Below are positions 13,121-26,425 of a stretch of 64,000 nucleotides of DNA, piece by piece (position 1 is the first letter of the stretch; the number at the start of each line of letters is the position of its first letter). The stretch lies in the NCBI RefSeq assembly GCF_020740795.1, contig NC_067282.1, positions 166,400,274 through 166,464,273 of the forward strand. Reading direction: 5' to 3'. Below the pieces are notes generated by a model. That model had not been told where the DNA came from, made no database searches, and worked only from the letters and a program-made list of their open reading frames with translations. Source of the stretch: Apus apus. Taxonomy: Eukaryota > Chordata > Aves > Apodiformes > Apodidae. The translations under genes and the position numbers were made by a program.

Positions 13121-13363
13121 GGAGGAGAGGAGAGCGAAGGGGAGGAGAGGAGAGGGAGAGGAGAGGAGAGGAGAGGAGAGGGATAGGAGAGGGAGAGGGA
13201 GAGGAGAGGAGAGGAGAGGGAGAGGAGAGGGAGAGGGAGAGGGAGAGGGAGAGGGAGAGGAGAGGAGAGGAGAGGAGAGGAGAGGAGAGGAGAGGAGAGG
13301 AGAGGAGAGGAGAGGAGAGGAGAGGAGAGGAGAGGAGAGGAGAGGAGAGGAGAGGAGAGGAGT
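13121..13363. repeat. Purine-only (AGAGG)n pentamer satellite
   Basis: About 240 bases of the plus strand are almost pure purine, mostly exact AGAGG pentamers (strictly regular from about 13,258 on) and interspersed AGAGGG hexamers in the first half. Only isolated C and T bases interrupt it. It ends directly against a CR1 3'-end fragment at 13,364, in the place where avian CR1 copies of this subfamily carry a pentameric tail. Such polypurine mirror tracts can adopt triplex DNA and are prone to length change and collapse in assembly. Apparent proteins in both directions across it (Glu/Arg/Gly repeats or Leu/Ser/Pro repeats) are not genes. Confidence 0.95.
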
Positions 13364-13430
13364 TGAGTTCGTTTGAAGGGACCTACAACAATCATCTAGT
13401 CCAACTGCCTGACTGCTTCAGGGCTGACCA
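13364..13430 (-). mobile_element. CR1 LINE 3'-end fragment
   Basis: The sequence contains GAAGGGACCTACAACAATCA followed by TCTAGTCCAACTGCCTGAC and CTTCAGGGCTGACCA. Read on the minus strand this is the 3' terminus of an avian CR1 retrotransposon of the subfamily that ends in pentamer repeats. Only about 70 bp remain, which is typical of severe 5' truncation. It adjoins the (AGAGG)n satellite on its 3' side. Confidence 0.8.
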
Positions 13431-13803
13431 CTTGCTTTTCATAGGAAATGTTTTATTTCTCTATGTCTGGGCTTTTTAATAGAAAAATAATTGGTTTTGA
13501 AGTACTTAAAGCGTGCTGTGGAGTTATTATAGATTTATTATATTGTTGGAATTACAGACAGGCAAAATAAGCCAACACTACACATGATAAGCTTTCAAAA
13601 TTGTGTTGCATGAATTACCATCTTATTTAGTTTTTTTCTGAATTGATGACGAATTAGTATCCATTGCACACAGGCAAGTACTCTGTTCATAGTTGCTGAT
13701 ATAAAGTAGGCTGTGCTCAAGGGGGGAGAGCAGTAGCACCGACAGTTACCTGCCCTTGACCAAGCAAGGATATGTGGAAAGCAGCAGCCTCTTTTACTGA
13801 CTC

Positions 13804-13940
13804 ATCATAGAATCACAGAATCATTAAGGTTAGAAAAGACCTTCAAGATCAAGTCCAACTGTAATCCAACTACCACAACCACTAAACTATGTCCTGAAGC
13901 ACCACATCTAAATGCTTCTTGAACATCTGTGATTCCTACA
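13804..13940 (-). mobile_element. CR1 LINE 3'-end fragment, diverged
   Basis: It starts with ATCATAGAATCACAGAATCA, the reverse complement of the CR1 3' terminal octamers, followed by AAAAGACCTTCAAGATCAAG and the expected downstream body (ACTAAACTATGTCC, AAGCACCACATCTAAATG). Similarity fades after GAACATCT, so the right boundary is approximate. It is a different, older subfamily from the fragment at 13,364 and encodes no intact protein. Confidence 0.8.
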
Positions 13941-16900
13941 GCTTGATGAGACTGACTTCCCTTGAAATGCTGCAAAATTCAAAGACTCCTTCAGCCCCTG
14001 TTCTCAAAGTACCATTGCTTGAGAGATTTCACAGTGCTCTGACTGCACATCTTGATGGTAATGGAAAGCAGCAACACTTGGAAACTTGCAGGATCAGGAC
14101 CTTGGTCATCTTGAGTTAATTTACTGCTGACACTTTTAGCAGTCCTAAAAGAAAAGAAAAAAGGCTCACTCACACTTTAATACAGTGGAACGAAAAGGTT
14201 TGACACACAGAATGGTATTTAATACATGAGTGTTTGGCTGGGCTTTAAACCTGTTACAGATGGTCACATACTATATGGTAACAACAGTAAGCAGCTTATT
14301 ATACTGTAGCCTGCTGCTGCTAATTTATAAGCTATTTCTCCTACATTTCAGCATTTGCTAGAAACATATACATGTCTTGGAAACAAATGACAAACATGTC
14401 CACAGGGAATGTTGCACCACAAAATTGAATTTTAATAGAGCAGGAGTGGGCTGACAGCAAAAATAATCACTTTCATCTGTGAAGTTGCAGGTTGGCATAT
14501 TGTAACTGAGAAAATTTTAGCTGTTGCATATATGTGAGCTCCCCTGTGTAACACTAACCCAGTCTCTGCCAGTCTCAGTGGGAGAGGGGGCAATTCTGTG
14601 AAGGTAAAATTAAATGTAATACAGACCTAGTAGCCATATGCTTCATTTCTTATTAATATCTTCATTTTTTCTGACAGCCCATGTCTGGCCTTCTCAGTTT
14701 TTAACCCAGTAATATTTCCTAGCACCCTGTCCACAGCTCCAGGCAAAGGAACAGAGCTGCTGCTGCCTGGGCACCTGGCAGGCCAGGGGAGGGGGCAACC
14801 AGAGGGGCACCAGAGCAGCCTAGCACTGCCTAGGGCACAGGGACAGGATGGGCAGGGCTTTGGGGAGCTGGACAGCAGCCCTGCTTCAGCATTGCTGGGG
14901 CAGGAACTGATGGCCCTAGGGGGCCAACATGAGGTGGGCAGGGTGGGGAGAGCCCCGGGAGGGTGTGCAGGGACAGTCAGAGTTGGTGGTGCCCTAGGGG
15001 CCTTAGTTCACTGAATAGGTCCATTAAATCTTCTCAATTAATGGTTCCTTTTCCCTCACAATTGCCCTGCAATTCCTGCCAAAGATAGTCTACAGAAGCA
15101 GACCAAAAAATAGATACAATCTAAATTATAATCTGCACCTTCTGCAGACATTAGTCAGCACAAAGTTGGTTCTGAATCTCTCAGAATATTCAAAGAAATA
15201 AAAGATGACAAAACCCAACAAGACCACCTAAAAGCCTCTCCGTCGATTGCTGTGGCAAGAAGATGCAGGCGGTGCTCTGTGGGATGGAGCAGAGTGCAGG
15301 GAGCTCCAGCACGGGCTGACCTGAATCTGAGCATCTCTGGTGCATCGTGGAGCTGCCGTGTTGATTGAGTGGCAGAAGGAGTAACTGGGCAGCAGTTCTG
15401 CAGCTGCAAGCTACATAATACCCTAAGGCTCCCAGCTCTGGGATCAGCAGAGCTGGCTCCTGCTAACCCAGCTCAGGGTTGGGACCACACAGAGCCAGCT
15501 GCACCCATGGTTAGAGACTGCACACTAGAACCAAGCTTCAATAATTTTTACAATATTAATTTTACAGGAGAGGGACAACAAATTAAAACATCTTCGATAT
15601 AAAGAAGAAAATGAAGAGATTTCAGACACTTAAATGCAGAGCTGCTGCACAGAAGCATAACTCATAGCAAGCTACGTTGTGTAAGCACTGTGGTGTTTGG
15701 TTGGAAACTCGCTCAGTGCTCATAGTTTGCCCCTTACAAACATTCAGTTCTTAACCTAAACTTGGGTAGATCCAGACAGAAGGCAGAGCAGAAATGCAAA
15801 ATACAGCTAATGGAGCCAGCTACAACTGTGTTATTTTTTAAAAGAAGCAATACAGGAAGACCCCTGCAGCATAACCTGTAGTCATCTAAAGCTGAAGGCT
15901 AGTTCCCATTGGACTTGAGCACTTCAGCCATATGGTTGTGAGCTTCTTTCTTACCAAGACATGAGTTTTTTTACTCACAGGCAGCTGCCAGAATTGGGAA
16001 GTAGGCAGTTGCCAGCACTTGCAAGAAATTGAGTGGAAAAAAGCCCAGCAAATTTGAGACATTAAATGTTTTACTATTGACCATTAATATTTCTCTCCTT
16101 CTCAACTTTGTTACCTGGCAAGAATTAAGTTTCTCAGTGTTCTACTGGGAAGACAGGTGGTAAATGGAGGAGCTGGCCCAACTTTTCACATGCACCCTAA
16201 GCAGATAAAAGCCAGTTTCTCTGACTAGTGGAAAAGACCCTTCATCCTGCCTGTGAAAGGCATTGCACCATGCAGACAGCAGCTCAGTGGGCACCATGTT
16301 TGGATTGGAGAGTATGTGACTCACCCCAACAGAAGCTTGTCTGTGGCACCCCCCTGGTGAGGGATATCACTCCACCCACTCAGTCCTCTGAATGTCATTT
16401 TAAAAAAATTTTGTGGCTCCAAAATAATGTAGATGCTTCTGAAGATAATATGTTTGTGCAAAAGGATGCTGGCTTGAATTCCTGTGCATTTGTTTTGTAA
16501 TGGTATTTCAAGTGTTTGTCAAATGCATGGGGAAGAAGGCATTCAGAATGATAGAATCAATAAATAAAATAGACTTGGTAGCAATAGCCTCAAATGATGG
16601 GGCTTTTGCAGTCATAAATCCAACATTTTTTCACCAAAATCAGAAAAATAATTGTATTGATTAGCCTTTTAGTGAAAAACCTAATACATGCTTGAGTAAG
16701 GACCCACTGGAATTATAGTAAGGAAGTCTGTTGCGATAGTCTTGCTGTTTAATATCTCAAACTGTTGTTGTCTTTTGGGTCCTCCATCTTCTTTGATCCC
16801 AAAGTATGTCAGCAGTCTGTAGTCTTGGCAAGTTGGCTCCTCCATAGCAGCCAGCTGGTAGGACATCTCTCAAATACTGAAACTGAGAAGTCTAGCCTGA

Positions 16901-19900
16901 TTCCTTCATGCTGTACATTTAATTAATCCATGTATTCCTTAAAACATCTATCTGAAAATGCTTACTATACAAAGGAAATATATCCTGTGCGATGCTCTAA
17001 GAAGCCTCATATATCCATGATGTTGCTGATACAATGACTAGAGGAAAGACAATTTTTTCCTCACATATTTTCAATATCCCAGTTTTCAAGTAAAGTCTTA
17101 AAAAGAATAGAAAGTGAAGGCTTGAATTGAAGGTTAGACTTACTGTTAATTAGAAAGCTAATTAATGAATTTGACACCTTTATCAGAAAGCTGGCAATGT
17201 GTTCCCGGGTTGTTTTGCTGTAGAAAATGCGGAGCACAACAGACGGATCTGTAGTATGGTATTCTGGGGACAGCATTAGCATGCTTTTTCATTTATGATC
17301 TTTTGAGGGCTTAAGACCCCTTACATGAAGAGGACAAGGTAATAGGCATGGGCAGAGGGAACAGCCAAAATATGAAAGCTTGCAGAACTCTCTGCCATCC
17401 TGTAACCTGTCATTCTGCAGTGAAGAGGCTGTGTAAGAGATGAGCCTGGCCTCTGATGTGTCATGACAGTAGAAAAAAAGAGATAGGTGTTGTGTTTATC
17501 TGCCAAGAATCAACAAGGAGGAGGTCAGCAAGTACATGACAATAATTTTTATGAGAAGGTTGGACATCAAAAACTGCTCTTTGGATTATCACTCCAGGTC
17601 TCCTTCTGTATTTATGTTTTTGACTTCTAGTGGGAACAATAAAGAGGAAACAATGAGCCTCTGCTGTCCTGACATAAAATCTGCAATAAAATCTAGCCTT
17701 TGAAAGAAAAGCTTAGAATCCGTCAGGGAGAAAATACATCCTCCTGATAATTGTTTAGCAATGGCAGAGCAGTGAGGACACTCTGAGGATATGAGGCATG
17801 AGACTATAGATCTAATAAAAATGTCCGTAAAAAAGAAAGTAATTGAGATGTTTTAGAATACATTCAGCAACCATGAACTGACACAACAGGACAAAAAACT
17901 ATCAGTCTGCTTGAAAGAACAAAACCCGCAGCCTTGCAATGTTCCCTTCAAGGACAACAGAGAGGTTTGTTTTTTCTGTACTGTACCTTGGAGTAGTTTC
18001 CAGTTTTTAAAGCACAACAGTGCCAGAGCAGGTTCTGTCAAACATGAATAACTGAATTTGAACAGAAATGCAGAGACTCTCAAAATACAACTGAAGACTT
18101 TTGTAAGCACTTAGAGAAAATATATGGGCTAGGTTCACTTGTGCTGGTCTCATTTATATCACTAAACTTGGCCTTTCTCCACTGAGACTGGTGAAGTTTT
18201 GCTGGTGCAAAACTGCAGCAAAAATATCTTGGAAACACCACCAGGCTCATTTTTTAAGAGAAGGGAGCAATGTGATCTTTGCAAGCACTGATGTAGACAG
18301 TATGATTCCCTGAATATTGATGGAATTACTTGAGACTTCCATCAGTCAGTGCTTTAAGGTCAGAATCTGCTTGTCCCTTTTGCTCCAGTGACACGTTATC
18401 ACTCTGTGTTTGCGCTTATTGCATTAGACACTAATGAACCTCAACACTGTCTCCAAGGGCTTAGTGCAGATTACTGAAGCCTAATGACTTCCCAAATTGT
18501 TTGTTCCTTGAAGAGCTCATCCATGGAGCAAAGCCAGGTCTTGTCCTCTGCCAGTAGCCTTGTCTTAAGCTGGCAGCAATCTCAAGAAGTAGATTGAGAA
18601 ATAAAAAGAGGAACAGACTAAGACAAGGTGCAAAACTAATGGGTGGACTACAGGGGATGGGAGGTCCATGAGAAAGACCCTTGAGTAGAAAGGAAATCAC
18701 ATGAATCAGTAAAGCTTTGGACAAAAAAGAAAAACGACAGACAAAGAAACCATTAAAGCAGGCAGTAAAAGACAGAGAAAGGAGGTTACTAAAGAAGCAA
18801 AAGAAGGGTGGCTGGAGAAAGAATAGCAGCATTTGTTACTGATCATCTCTTGAAAAAAATTGTTTTTTTTCCATCAAGTGTTTGTTGATCATAAAGGCAT
18901 TGCTCTTTAATTTTGGAGTTGTACAAAATCTCTCCCATGGAATGCATACAGCCTATGGGCTGGGCAAGAGAACAAGGATGCCATGGGGCCTCATGCATCT
19001 GGAGTAGAATACTAGCCATAATATTTTCTTTCTCCATGATTAAGCAGTATTTGACTTTTAGCTTAGCTGACTTTGGAATATCAAGAATAGCATAAAAGCT
19101 TTGGCCTATTTCTAGTGTTCTCAAGTCCCAGGCATTCAAAAATGGAAAAGAGTTTACTTTCTTCCCCGGGGATTTGCACAGAAAGGGTATTTCCAAAACC
19201 AATGCACACAGGATTAGAAAATTAGGCAACAGAACCTCCTTTTTACCCAAGCAGCTGCTGTTACAACTGAAAACTGTGAGCACAGTATGCCATTAGTACT
19301 ATTGCCTGATAAGTGTGTGTTTAAGAGCAGCTTTACACTCCCCATGTAAGCCTTTGAAAAGAAAGCCTCATGTAGACAATTCCTCATGTATCTATGTCTG
19401 CGTTTCTTACTCTCCCACACTATGAGAACAAAAGTTACTTATTTAGAGTTCTGTTTACTCCTGCTGGCTAGTCCTTAATTTCTTCAAGGCTGGATGATAT
19501 CCAGTAAGTGGTTCAAGACACTTGAGATGCAGAAAACATCATGTCTTGTCCGGAAAAAAGCCTGTGTGTTTGCCTGATTTGAAAAGCCATTGACTCAGGA
19601 TCACCAAGAGCAGAAATCAATGCTGCATGCCACTAGAAGGCTCATCACCCAGTCCAGCCTTGCAAAGATGTACAGCAGTTTGTTTTCTAGGCACAGTAAT
19701 GCATGAGATTTTGAAGATAAAAATCATATTGCTTTCTTGAACATCCTCTGCTTGCATTGATTTGCTGGTTCTGACCCAATTTAAGTGTCTGCTGCCTTCA
19801 AGTGCTTTATGTTTGAAACAATGCAATGTGTCATCTGAAAATATATAATCACAACTTCCAAGTTATATGAAGCATTCATCTCCAACTCCAACACTTTGTA

Positions 19901-21163
19901 GAAATATTGGCTCCCAATTGAAAGTTATGGATGTGAATTATTAGAATAATAAAAGTTTCAAAGGATGGTATCATTAACCGCATTCAATTATTTTGGAAAT
20001 GTTCTGATTAAATTCTTGTGTAGTCTCATAAGCAGACAGAGAAGCATATATCCAAAAAAGACAAGAGCAGCAGATGAACAGGAAGATGGGAAGAAAGGGG
20101 GACATATGATCTCTCTGAGCTTGTAGGGGGTGAGGCAGAAGGTTGGACTGAAAAGGAGCCTCTGGGCTCCTTCCTGGGAGTTCAGCTCCCTGTGATCACA
20201 ATGTGACAGCATCGACATCAAGCTTGGATGGATCTTCAGAGTATCCACTCCCTCACCTAAATCTCGTACCATAAAGCAGTCTCTGAGACCATGTAACCAT
20301 GCAAGACCATTAGTACAAAAGGCAAAAAGCCTCAAAAATCACAGCATGGCATCAATACAAAGAGAACAGAAGAGATGCACAGCACTACCATTAGCTGAAA
20401 TATCCCTGGAGAATTCCTAGCAGATGGACCCTGCACCATGCTCCTGCTGGAAAGCAGAAGCTGCTCAGCCCCTGCCAATCTGACATGAAGGAAAAACTGA
20501 ATCCTCAAATAAACTCTGAATCTGGCCATTAGAGTTTACTCCCAGGAATGTGAGCAAAATATGGCAGCCAGCAACCCAAGAAGTTTGTCAGATTGGGGTC
20601 CTGATCTAGCTCTAATTGTGGTCAATTTATTACATGTCAGAAAAATTGGATCCACATACCTTTCTCTCATCTCATCCCTGGCAGTGCAGTTGCTAGCTGT
20701 CCCCTAGAACATAATATATCAAGAATAAGGAGCTCAAATTTTGTGATATGTACAAGATATTGCTTTCCCTCATTTGTCCCCTGCTTTCCTGCTCGAGGCC
20801 AGATCTGAGAGCTGCAGTGCTCCCAAAAGCCTGTCAAGAGAGTGGGAGATTTGTACATCAGTCCCAAAATCCTGGTGTAGTGACAGGACCAATGCAGTGA
20901 CCACCGCACCGTCCCACCATGTTGGGGCAGGAAAACTTCTCACTAGAGTCCTCTGCAACCTGTATTTTAACAGTAAAGTATGCCAACTCTACCCAGGAGT
21001 TTTCTAGTGTCAGGTATCAAAACCTATCTTGCACACCAACCCCAGCCAACCAAGGCAAGGCTATACATAAATCCAGTTAAAATAAGTCGGCCTAGACATA
21101 GCTTACCCTCTCCTTCTATGTACAGCCACAGCCTCTGGCCTTCAACATGTAAAACTGTGATTG
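13941..21163. other. Intergenic DNA, no gene seen
   Basis: About 7.2 kb without recognisable coding sequence or interspersed repeats. Open frames reach 146 codons (18843-19283, minus) but show no domain, signal or codon pattern I can identify. A local GC-rich, CpG-poor patch lies at about 14,735-15,005 and is listed separately. Confidence 0.6.
14735..15005. other. GC-rich, CpG-poor patch
   Basis: A block rich in CAGG, GGGCA and CCTAGG words stands out from AT-rich flanks but has very few CpG dinucleotides, so it is not a CpG island. Related words recur within it (CCCTAGGGGGCC and CCCTAGGGGCC), which suggests a decayed repeat or a biased-conversion patch. No open reading frame or repeat family is recognised. 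Confidence 0.5.
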
Positions 21164-21610
21164 TTCTGGAGCCCCCAACACAAGAAGGACATGGAGAGAG
21201 AGGAGGGCCATGAAGATGATCAGAGGGCTGGAGCATCCCTCCTATGAAGACAGGCTGAGAGAGTTGGGGTTGTTCAGCCTGGAGAAGAGAACGCTCCAAG
21301 GAGACCTTATAGTGGCCTTCAAGTACCTGAAGGGGCTAGAGGAAAGCTGGGGAGGGACTTTTTACAAGGGCTTGTAGTGATGGGGCAAGGGGTAACAGTT
21401 TCTTTTTTTAAAAAAGAGCGGAGATTTAGGTTAGACATTAGGAAGAAATTCTTTCCTATGAGAGTGGTGAGACACTGGAACAGGTTGCCCAGGGAAGCTG
21501 TGGAAGTGTTCAAGGCCAGGTTGGATGGGGCTTTGAGCAATGTGGTCTAGTGGGAGGTGTTCCTGCCCATGCAGGGGGTTTGGAACTAGATGATTTTTAA
21601 ATGATTCCAG
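21164..21610 (+). mobile_element. CR1 LINE, 5'-truncated, plus orientation
   Basis: The plus strand translates in pieces to the C-terminal end of CR1 ORF2: a [15 protein letters not shown] block appears as [17 protein letters not shown], followed by [14 protein letters not shown], then [21 protein letters not shown] and [12 protein letters not shown]. Stops and a T/A-rich insertion at about 21,404-21,415 break the frame. The nucleotide sequence ends with GGAACTAGATGATTTTTAAA and lacks the terminal octamers, so the extreme 3' end is missing or diverged. This is a dead copy with no expected activity. Confidence 0.9.
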
Positions 21611-24600
21611 GCTACGTTCTAATTGCATTCTTCCCTTAACAGGTAGTGTTCAAGCAAGGCCAAGAGAGATGAGGTCATTGGTCAAAATTATAGAGAAAAA
21701 GAAATAGGGTAAGTGCACAACCAATTTTTCCAACTGCACCTGCAGTGAAATACCCACCCTCTTCAGTGGACACAGTATTTTCACTTGTAAGGCATCGTTC
21801 AAGCAAGTTTATCTTAGACTTAAGTTGCAGTCACAACCAAAGGTGAAGTATTGCTCCAGTATCTGAACCACAAGTAAGGATAATGCTGCATAAGAGGCTG
21901 GTTTTATTATAAGGAGTTGAGAAGTCAATTTTTAATCTCAAAAATGTCAAAGAATGTAAAGATATAATTTAATTTAACTTTCTCTGTTTATTCAGTTTCA
22001 CCATCCTATCTCCAATTAACTTGCCTGTCATAGATGTACTTGGTCTCTTTAGATAGTTTGCTTTATCAAATTCACCAAGTAAATTTACTGAGTTGTCTTG
22101 ACACAGCCTTAGCAGAGCCAGTACTGCCTTATCCCATTGTGGAGTAGTATATAGCACTAGCAGATATTTAATACCAGTTGTAAATCTAATAAATTCTATA
22201 GCCCCAGTTGGAGGTAGCCAAGTTCCACCAGTTCTGAGTTTTAAAGAGTTGTGTATGTTTGCTTAGGGGAAGGGGAGCAAAGGATAATTGGTGGGATGGA
22301 CAAAGCAGCTGATGCTGCACTTCCTCAAGGACTTTTGTGACTGACTTCCCCCAGACAATGACTTCTTCTGAGAAGGACCACAGAAAGAAATCAACATTGA
22401 AAAGACTGCTAGATGTACTGCCTCGTCACTGAATGAAGAAGAAAATCTTAGGAATACAACAGGAAAAGAATGGGACTGAATATGAAAGGAGTAAGTTGTA
22501 GTCTGAAAGTGAAACTCTCCATCTTGATACACTCTGGAGGACTACAGTAAGTGCTTTATAATTAGCTTGCATTTAACTTGGCATATTTATGGCTGTCACT
22601 GCATGACCAGACCAATGTATGAGGCTTTTTGCTAAAGAGTCTCCAGAGAGAAGCATTCAAACCTGCCAGCAACCATGTTTCAGAGGTTTAACCTCTCTAA
22701 CCTTTGTCGTTCACATAAAGTTCTTCCTCCACACGTGCCAAATACACCATTCTGCTGAGTGAATTGTAAGCCTGTCTTAGGCAAATACTTGCTCTATTTA
22801 ATGTGTAATTGCATTACTTTTTATTTGTGGCTACCTTTTGTCTGCTTTGCTCATAAAAGTTGCTGAAGTATATAACGACATGGTAACAGAAATGCTAAGC
22901 CTAGCTTTTGAGTTACAGAAATCAGATGCAGCAAGCAGATGCTGTGTTCGTGACCAGAAGACCATTGTAAGTTGAGGTGTGAGTGATGAATGCAGCAGGT
23001 TAACCTGAGCAGGCATAGACCTGTGCTGTGATGTGGAGAACTACAGTGTGATTTTCTGGCCAGTGCTGTGCTGCACAGATACCTGGGATGCAGCAACCAC
23101 CTTAGGTGGTTGATTGTAACAGAGGAGGCTGCAGGCAGCTCCCACTTGGTGCCCCTGATTAGACCAGCTGCACATCCTTGCCTTTATCTAAAACTGCAGC
23201 AACGAGTTCTCCTGTGAGCATCCTTTTTATCTGGCAATAGAAATGGTGAATAGACTTATTTTCTTTTAAGAAAATCCTGAAAGAGCTTGAATTAGCAAAA
23301 AAAAATAAAACTGTAACTCCTCTGTGGATGGGATCTGAAGGCCTGTCAATTCAGTGTTACCAGCATCTGCAAGGACATAAGGTTACCTGTACTACCCTCT
23401 TTTTCTCTATAACATTGACACTAATAAATTTAAACAGAACTTGTCAGAGTCTTTCTTGTCTTCCTTACTGGGATCATAAGGAAACAGCATCTCCCTGTGC
23501 AGGAGTTAAGAAACCAGTATCTAAGTCTCTACCTCTATTTATTTACAGGACTGATGTAGTTGTTCTTTTAGTTTTCCGCTCAAAGGTGCTTAATCAGACT
23601 GCAAAAGCTATTCTCTTGCCTGAAGTGCTTCTTCCTAATCAGCTGAGGGAACCATCCAGTTGGATCCCCATACTCCTAATTCTGGTGGCTCTTGTTTGCC
23701 TTGTTCCCTCCAGTACAGGGGTTGAGACTGCCAATACAACCCTATCAATCCCTTTTTTTCTTTCTTAAGGTATAGTGTCACTTGATTCTAACAAATAATT
23801 TTCTGGTCACAAACAACTGTGTTACTGACTTCCTGGCCACCCAGCCCAGTGCTTTCCTGACAGACCCTTCACTTTTCCAGTGGATATTCATCTTGGTCAC
23901 CCAAAAGCTTTGCCAGCATTGACTAGCTATTATGCAAATGAGGCAGCTGCATGTTTTACCCTCAGAGTGAACATTTTTCATCCTGTTTCTTTTCCTGTTC
24001 TCCACTGAACTGGAATACACAGATGTTAGATATTTGTATCTGGCACTAATTAACAGGTACCACCTGTCAGAGTTGCTTAAACATAACCTTGTTTTCAGTA
24101 TCCTGTGGAGGGATTTGGTGATTTTGTTCCATGTAGATGCTGTGCCTTCCTCCCAGATTGCCCCTTCATTTTCTCCTTTGATAAAGCACGACCTTTTTTT
24201 ACCATTTGCTTTCAGCCAGGTATTTCCTAAGGGAATCCCTCAGGTACTTCTTTAGATGTCTGGCTGGTGTCTGTAAAGCACAATGGAGCGTGATGCACAA
24301 AGGTGCTGACTTGGAATACTCTGAATGGAGCACAGCTCCCTTCCTGAAGGTGCTCACTTGGCTAATTAGCTCTGCTGAGGAACCAGAGACATTAAATCTC
24401 AGGCAAATGGTGCAGTGATGCCACTACCTTATTTCCAACACCTAAACTGTGCATCGTGCATTTTTTTCTCTAGGCTCCTGCCCTTTTTGTGCTTGCGCAT
24501 CCAGCCTGAGCAATCACATGTGAAACATGTCTTGAACATTGTCTCTATGCTAATTGTTCCCAATAAATAGACCTGTCTTTCTCCAAACTAAAATCCTGAT

Positions 24601-26317
24601 TTTTTTCTTGGTTTGGGTTCTGGGTTTTTTTCTCTGTATCTCTTCACGGACTGTACGCAGTAAAACTTGCCCAAAGTAGAATATACTCTTTCTCTCTTTC
24701 ATGTGCTCATTATAAGCATCCTCAGTGATCTGACAAGACAAATAAGAAAGATCAGTTACTTTCTTTCCTCTGCATATGTTCAAGCAAAAGGGAAATTAAA
24801 ATGCTTACAAAATATTACCAAACAATAAACTCAAAAGATGACTTTGTTCAGTGGCAATTCAATAAAAAAGAAATTGTAATAGATGTATGACATCTATATA
24901 AGGAAAAAAATATCCTTGATCTGTGGAAGAAAATTAATGTAATAAAAATGAACATGCTCAGAATCCACGTGTAATTAATATACCATTATTTGTACAGAGT
25001 AAATATTTTTTCACTTAAAAAAGAGGTTTCAGCATTTCATTGGAAGAATTGGGAAAAATCCAGATTGCTTATTGACAAGCTGTAGTAACTGTGTACAAAC
25101 AGATGAAAGATTTTAGCTTGTCAGTCATGATATATTCTGAAAACAAATCATGAATCATTCTTGAGTAAGTCCTGGGCTGACTAAAGCAAAAAGGGGAATC
25201 TAGCCTGATGTTCCATGAATTAATAGAAAAAAAATGCATAGAACTTTTATCTTTGGCCCTAGTTTAGTGCTTAAAACTAATTCTGGAGGTCGCAGAGTAA
25301 GGGTTGCTTTTGTGCAACAAGGTATAATTAGGGGAGCATGAAGACTTTTTTTTGAGGGGGAAAGGATGGAAAATGGGTTTCAGGAAAGAGCATTTGTTTT
25401 GTAAAGTGAAACAAGCAATGAAAAGGGTGAGTAAACTTTGGATCTCAGTATCTAAAATTAAATATGTCTTTTGGTATGCAGTTTGGGAAATAACCTTGCA
25501 ATTCAAGTTAAATCCCGTTAATGGTTTTGGCGAAATTGCACTGGTGAAATGGATCTGTGAGATGCATAAGCAGAGAGAGGAATGTGAGTGAACATGGGGC
25601 AGCCCCAGAGTCAGCCTGCCTGGTGGTGAGGTCCCCGTATGGCTGACGGGATGATGTTGCTGCTGCCTTCCTTTGGCAGTACATAACCGTGACCAGAAAA
25701 AGAAAGTGCTCTTTGTATCAGTGAGGCTATACCATTTTATGCTATTTAAATATTTTCATTACTTTGTATCCACATGCAATAGCTAGTAATTTCCCTTTAT
25801 TTTTTGCTGTCAAAAACCAGGCTTCAGCTATCAGATATCCCTTAGATTGATAATGAAGGACTTAAGGAAAGAACTTTACCAAATAATTTACTTTTTTTCT
25901 TTTTTAACTGTGACAGAACACAGGGATTTCATCATCCTGTTGCACATATTAACCTGATGTTGATTGTGTACATACATAATACATATGTAGGTTTGTACAC
26001 ACACATACACATACACTTCTCTGTATTTTGATGATGCTTTGGCAGCTGCAGTAAAGAGGAGCCATAGACACCTGGGCATATTAAAGGTAGCATCTGAATC
26101 AATTCTAGTCTTCCAGTCCTCCACTTTGCTAATTATGATATTCTAAATTGCACATTTGGGTTGAATTGTCTTGAAAATACTTACTGGAGTTTGGGGGACA
26201 AAAGAAAAGAAAAAGAAAAAAAAAATATTCCATGAGTGTTATTATCTCAAATCTTGGAGCAATTTTTTTTTTTTTTCATAAAATCTTAATTTATAACTCA
26301 GAATAAACTGTCTACCA

Positions 26318-26425
26318 AGATTATGCTAATTACGTTGATTGTCATCAACCATGCAATTTGTAATTGTGTTTATTAATTAAGTACAATCCTGTAAACAACA
26401 CAGACATAGCTCATGAATATTGTAT
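26318..26425. promoter_or_regulatory. Candidate conserved enhancer-like AT-rich cluster
   Basis: Within about 100 bases there are GCTAATTACG, TTGATTGTCATCAA (Pbx/Meis-like), ATGCAATTTGTAATTG and TTTATTAATTAAG. Dense homeodomain, POU and TALE-type words without simple-repeat character are typical of vertebrate conserved noncoding elements in gene deserts. Conservation cannot be seen from one genome, so this is a hypothesis only. Confidence 0.25.

Noticed and set aside
13068-13395. Glu/Arg/Gly-repeat and Leu/Ser/Pro-repeat proteins on opposite strands
   Set aside because: Both are translations of the same (AGAGG)n simple repeat.
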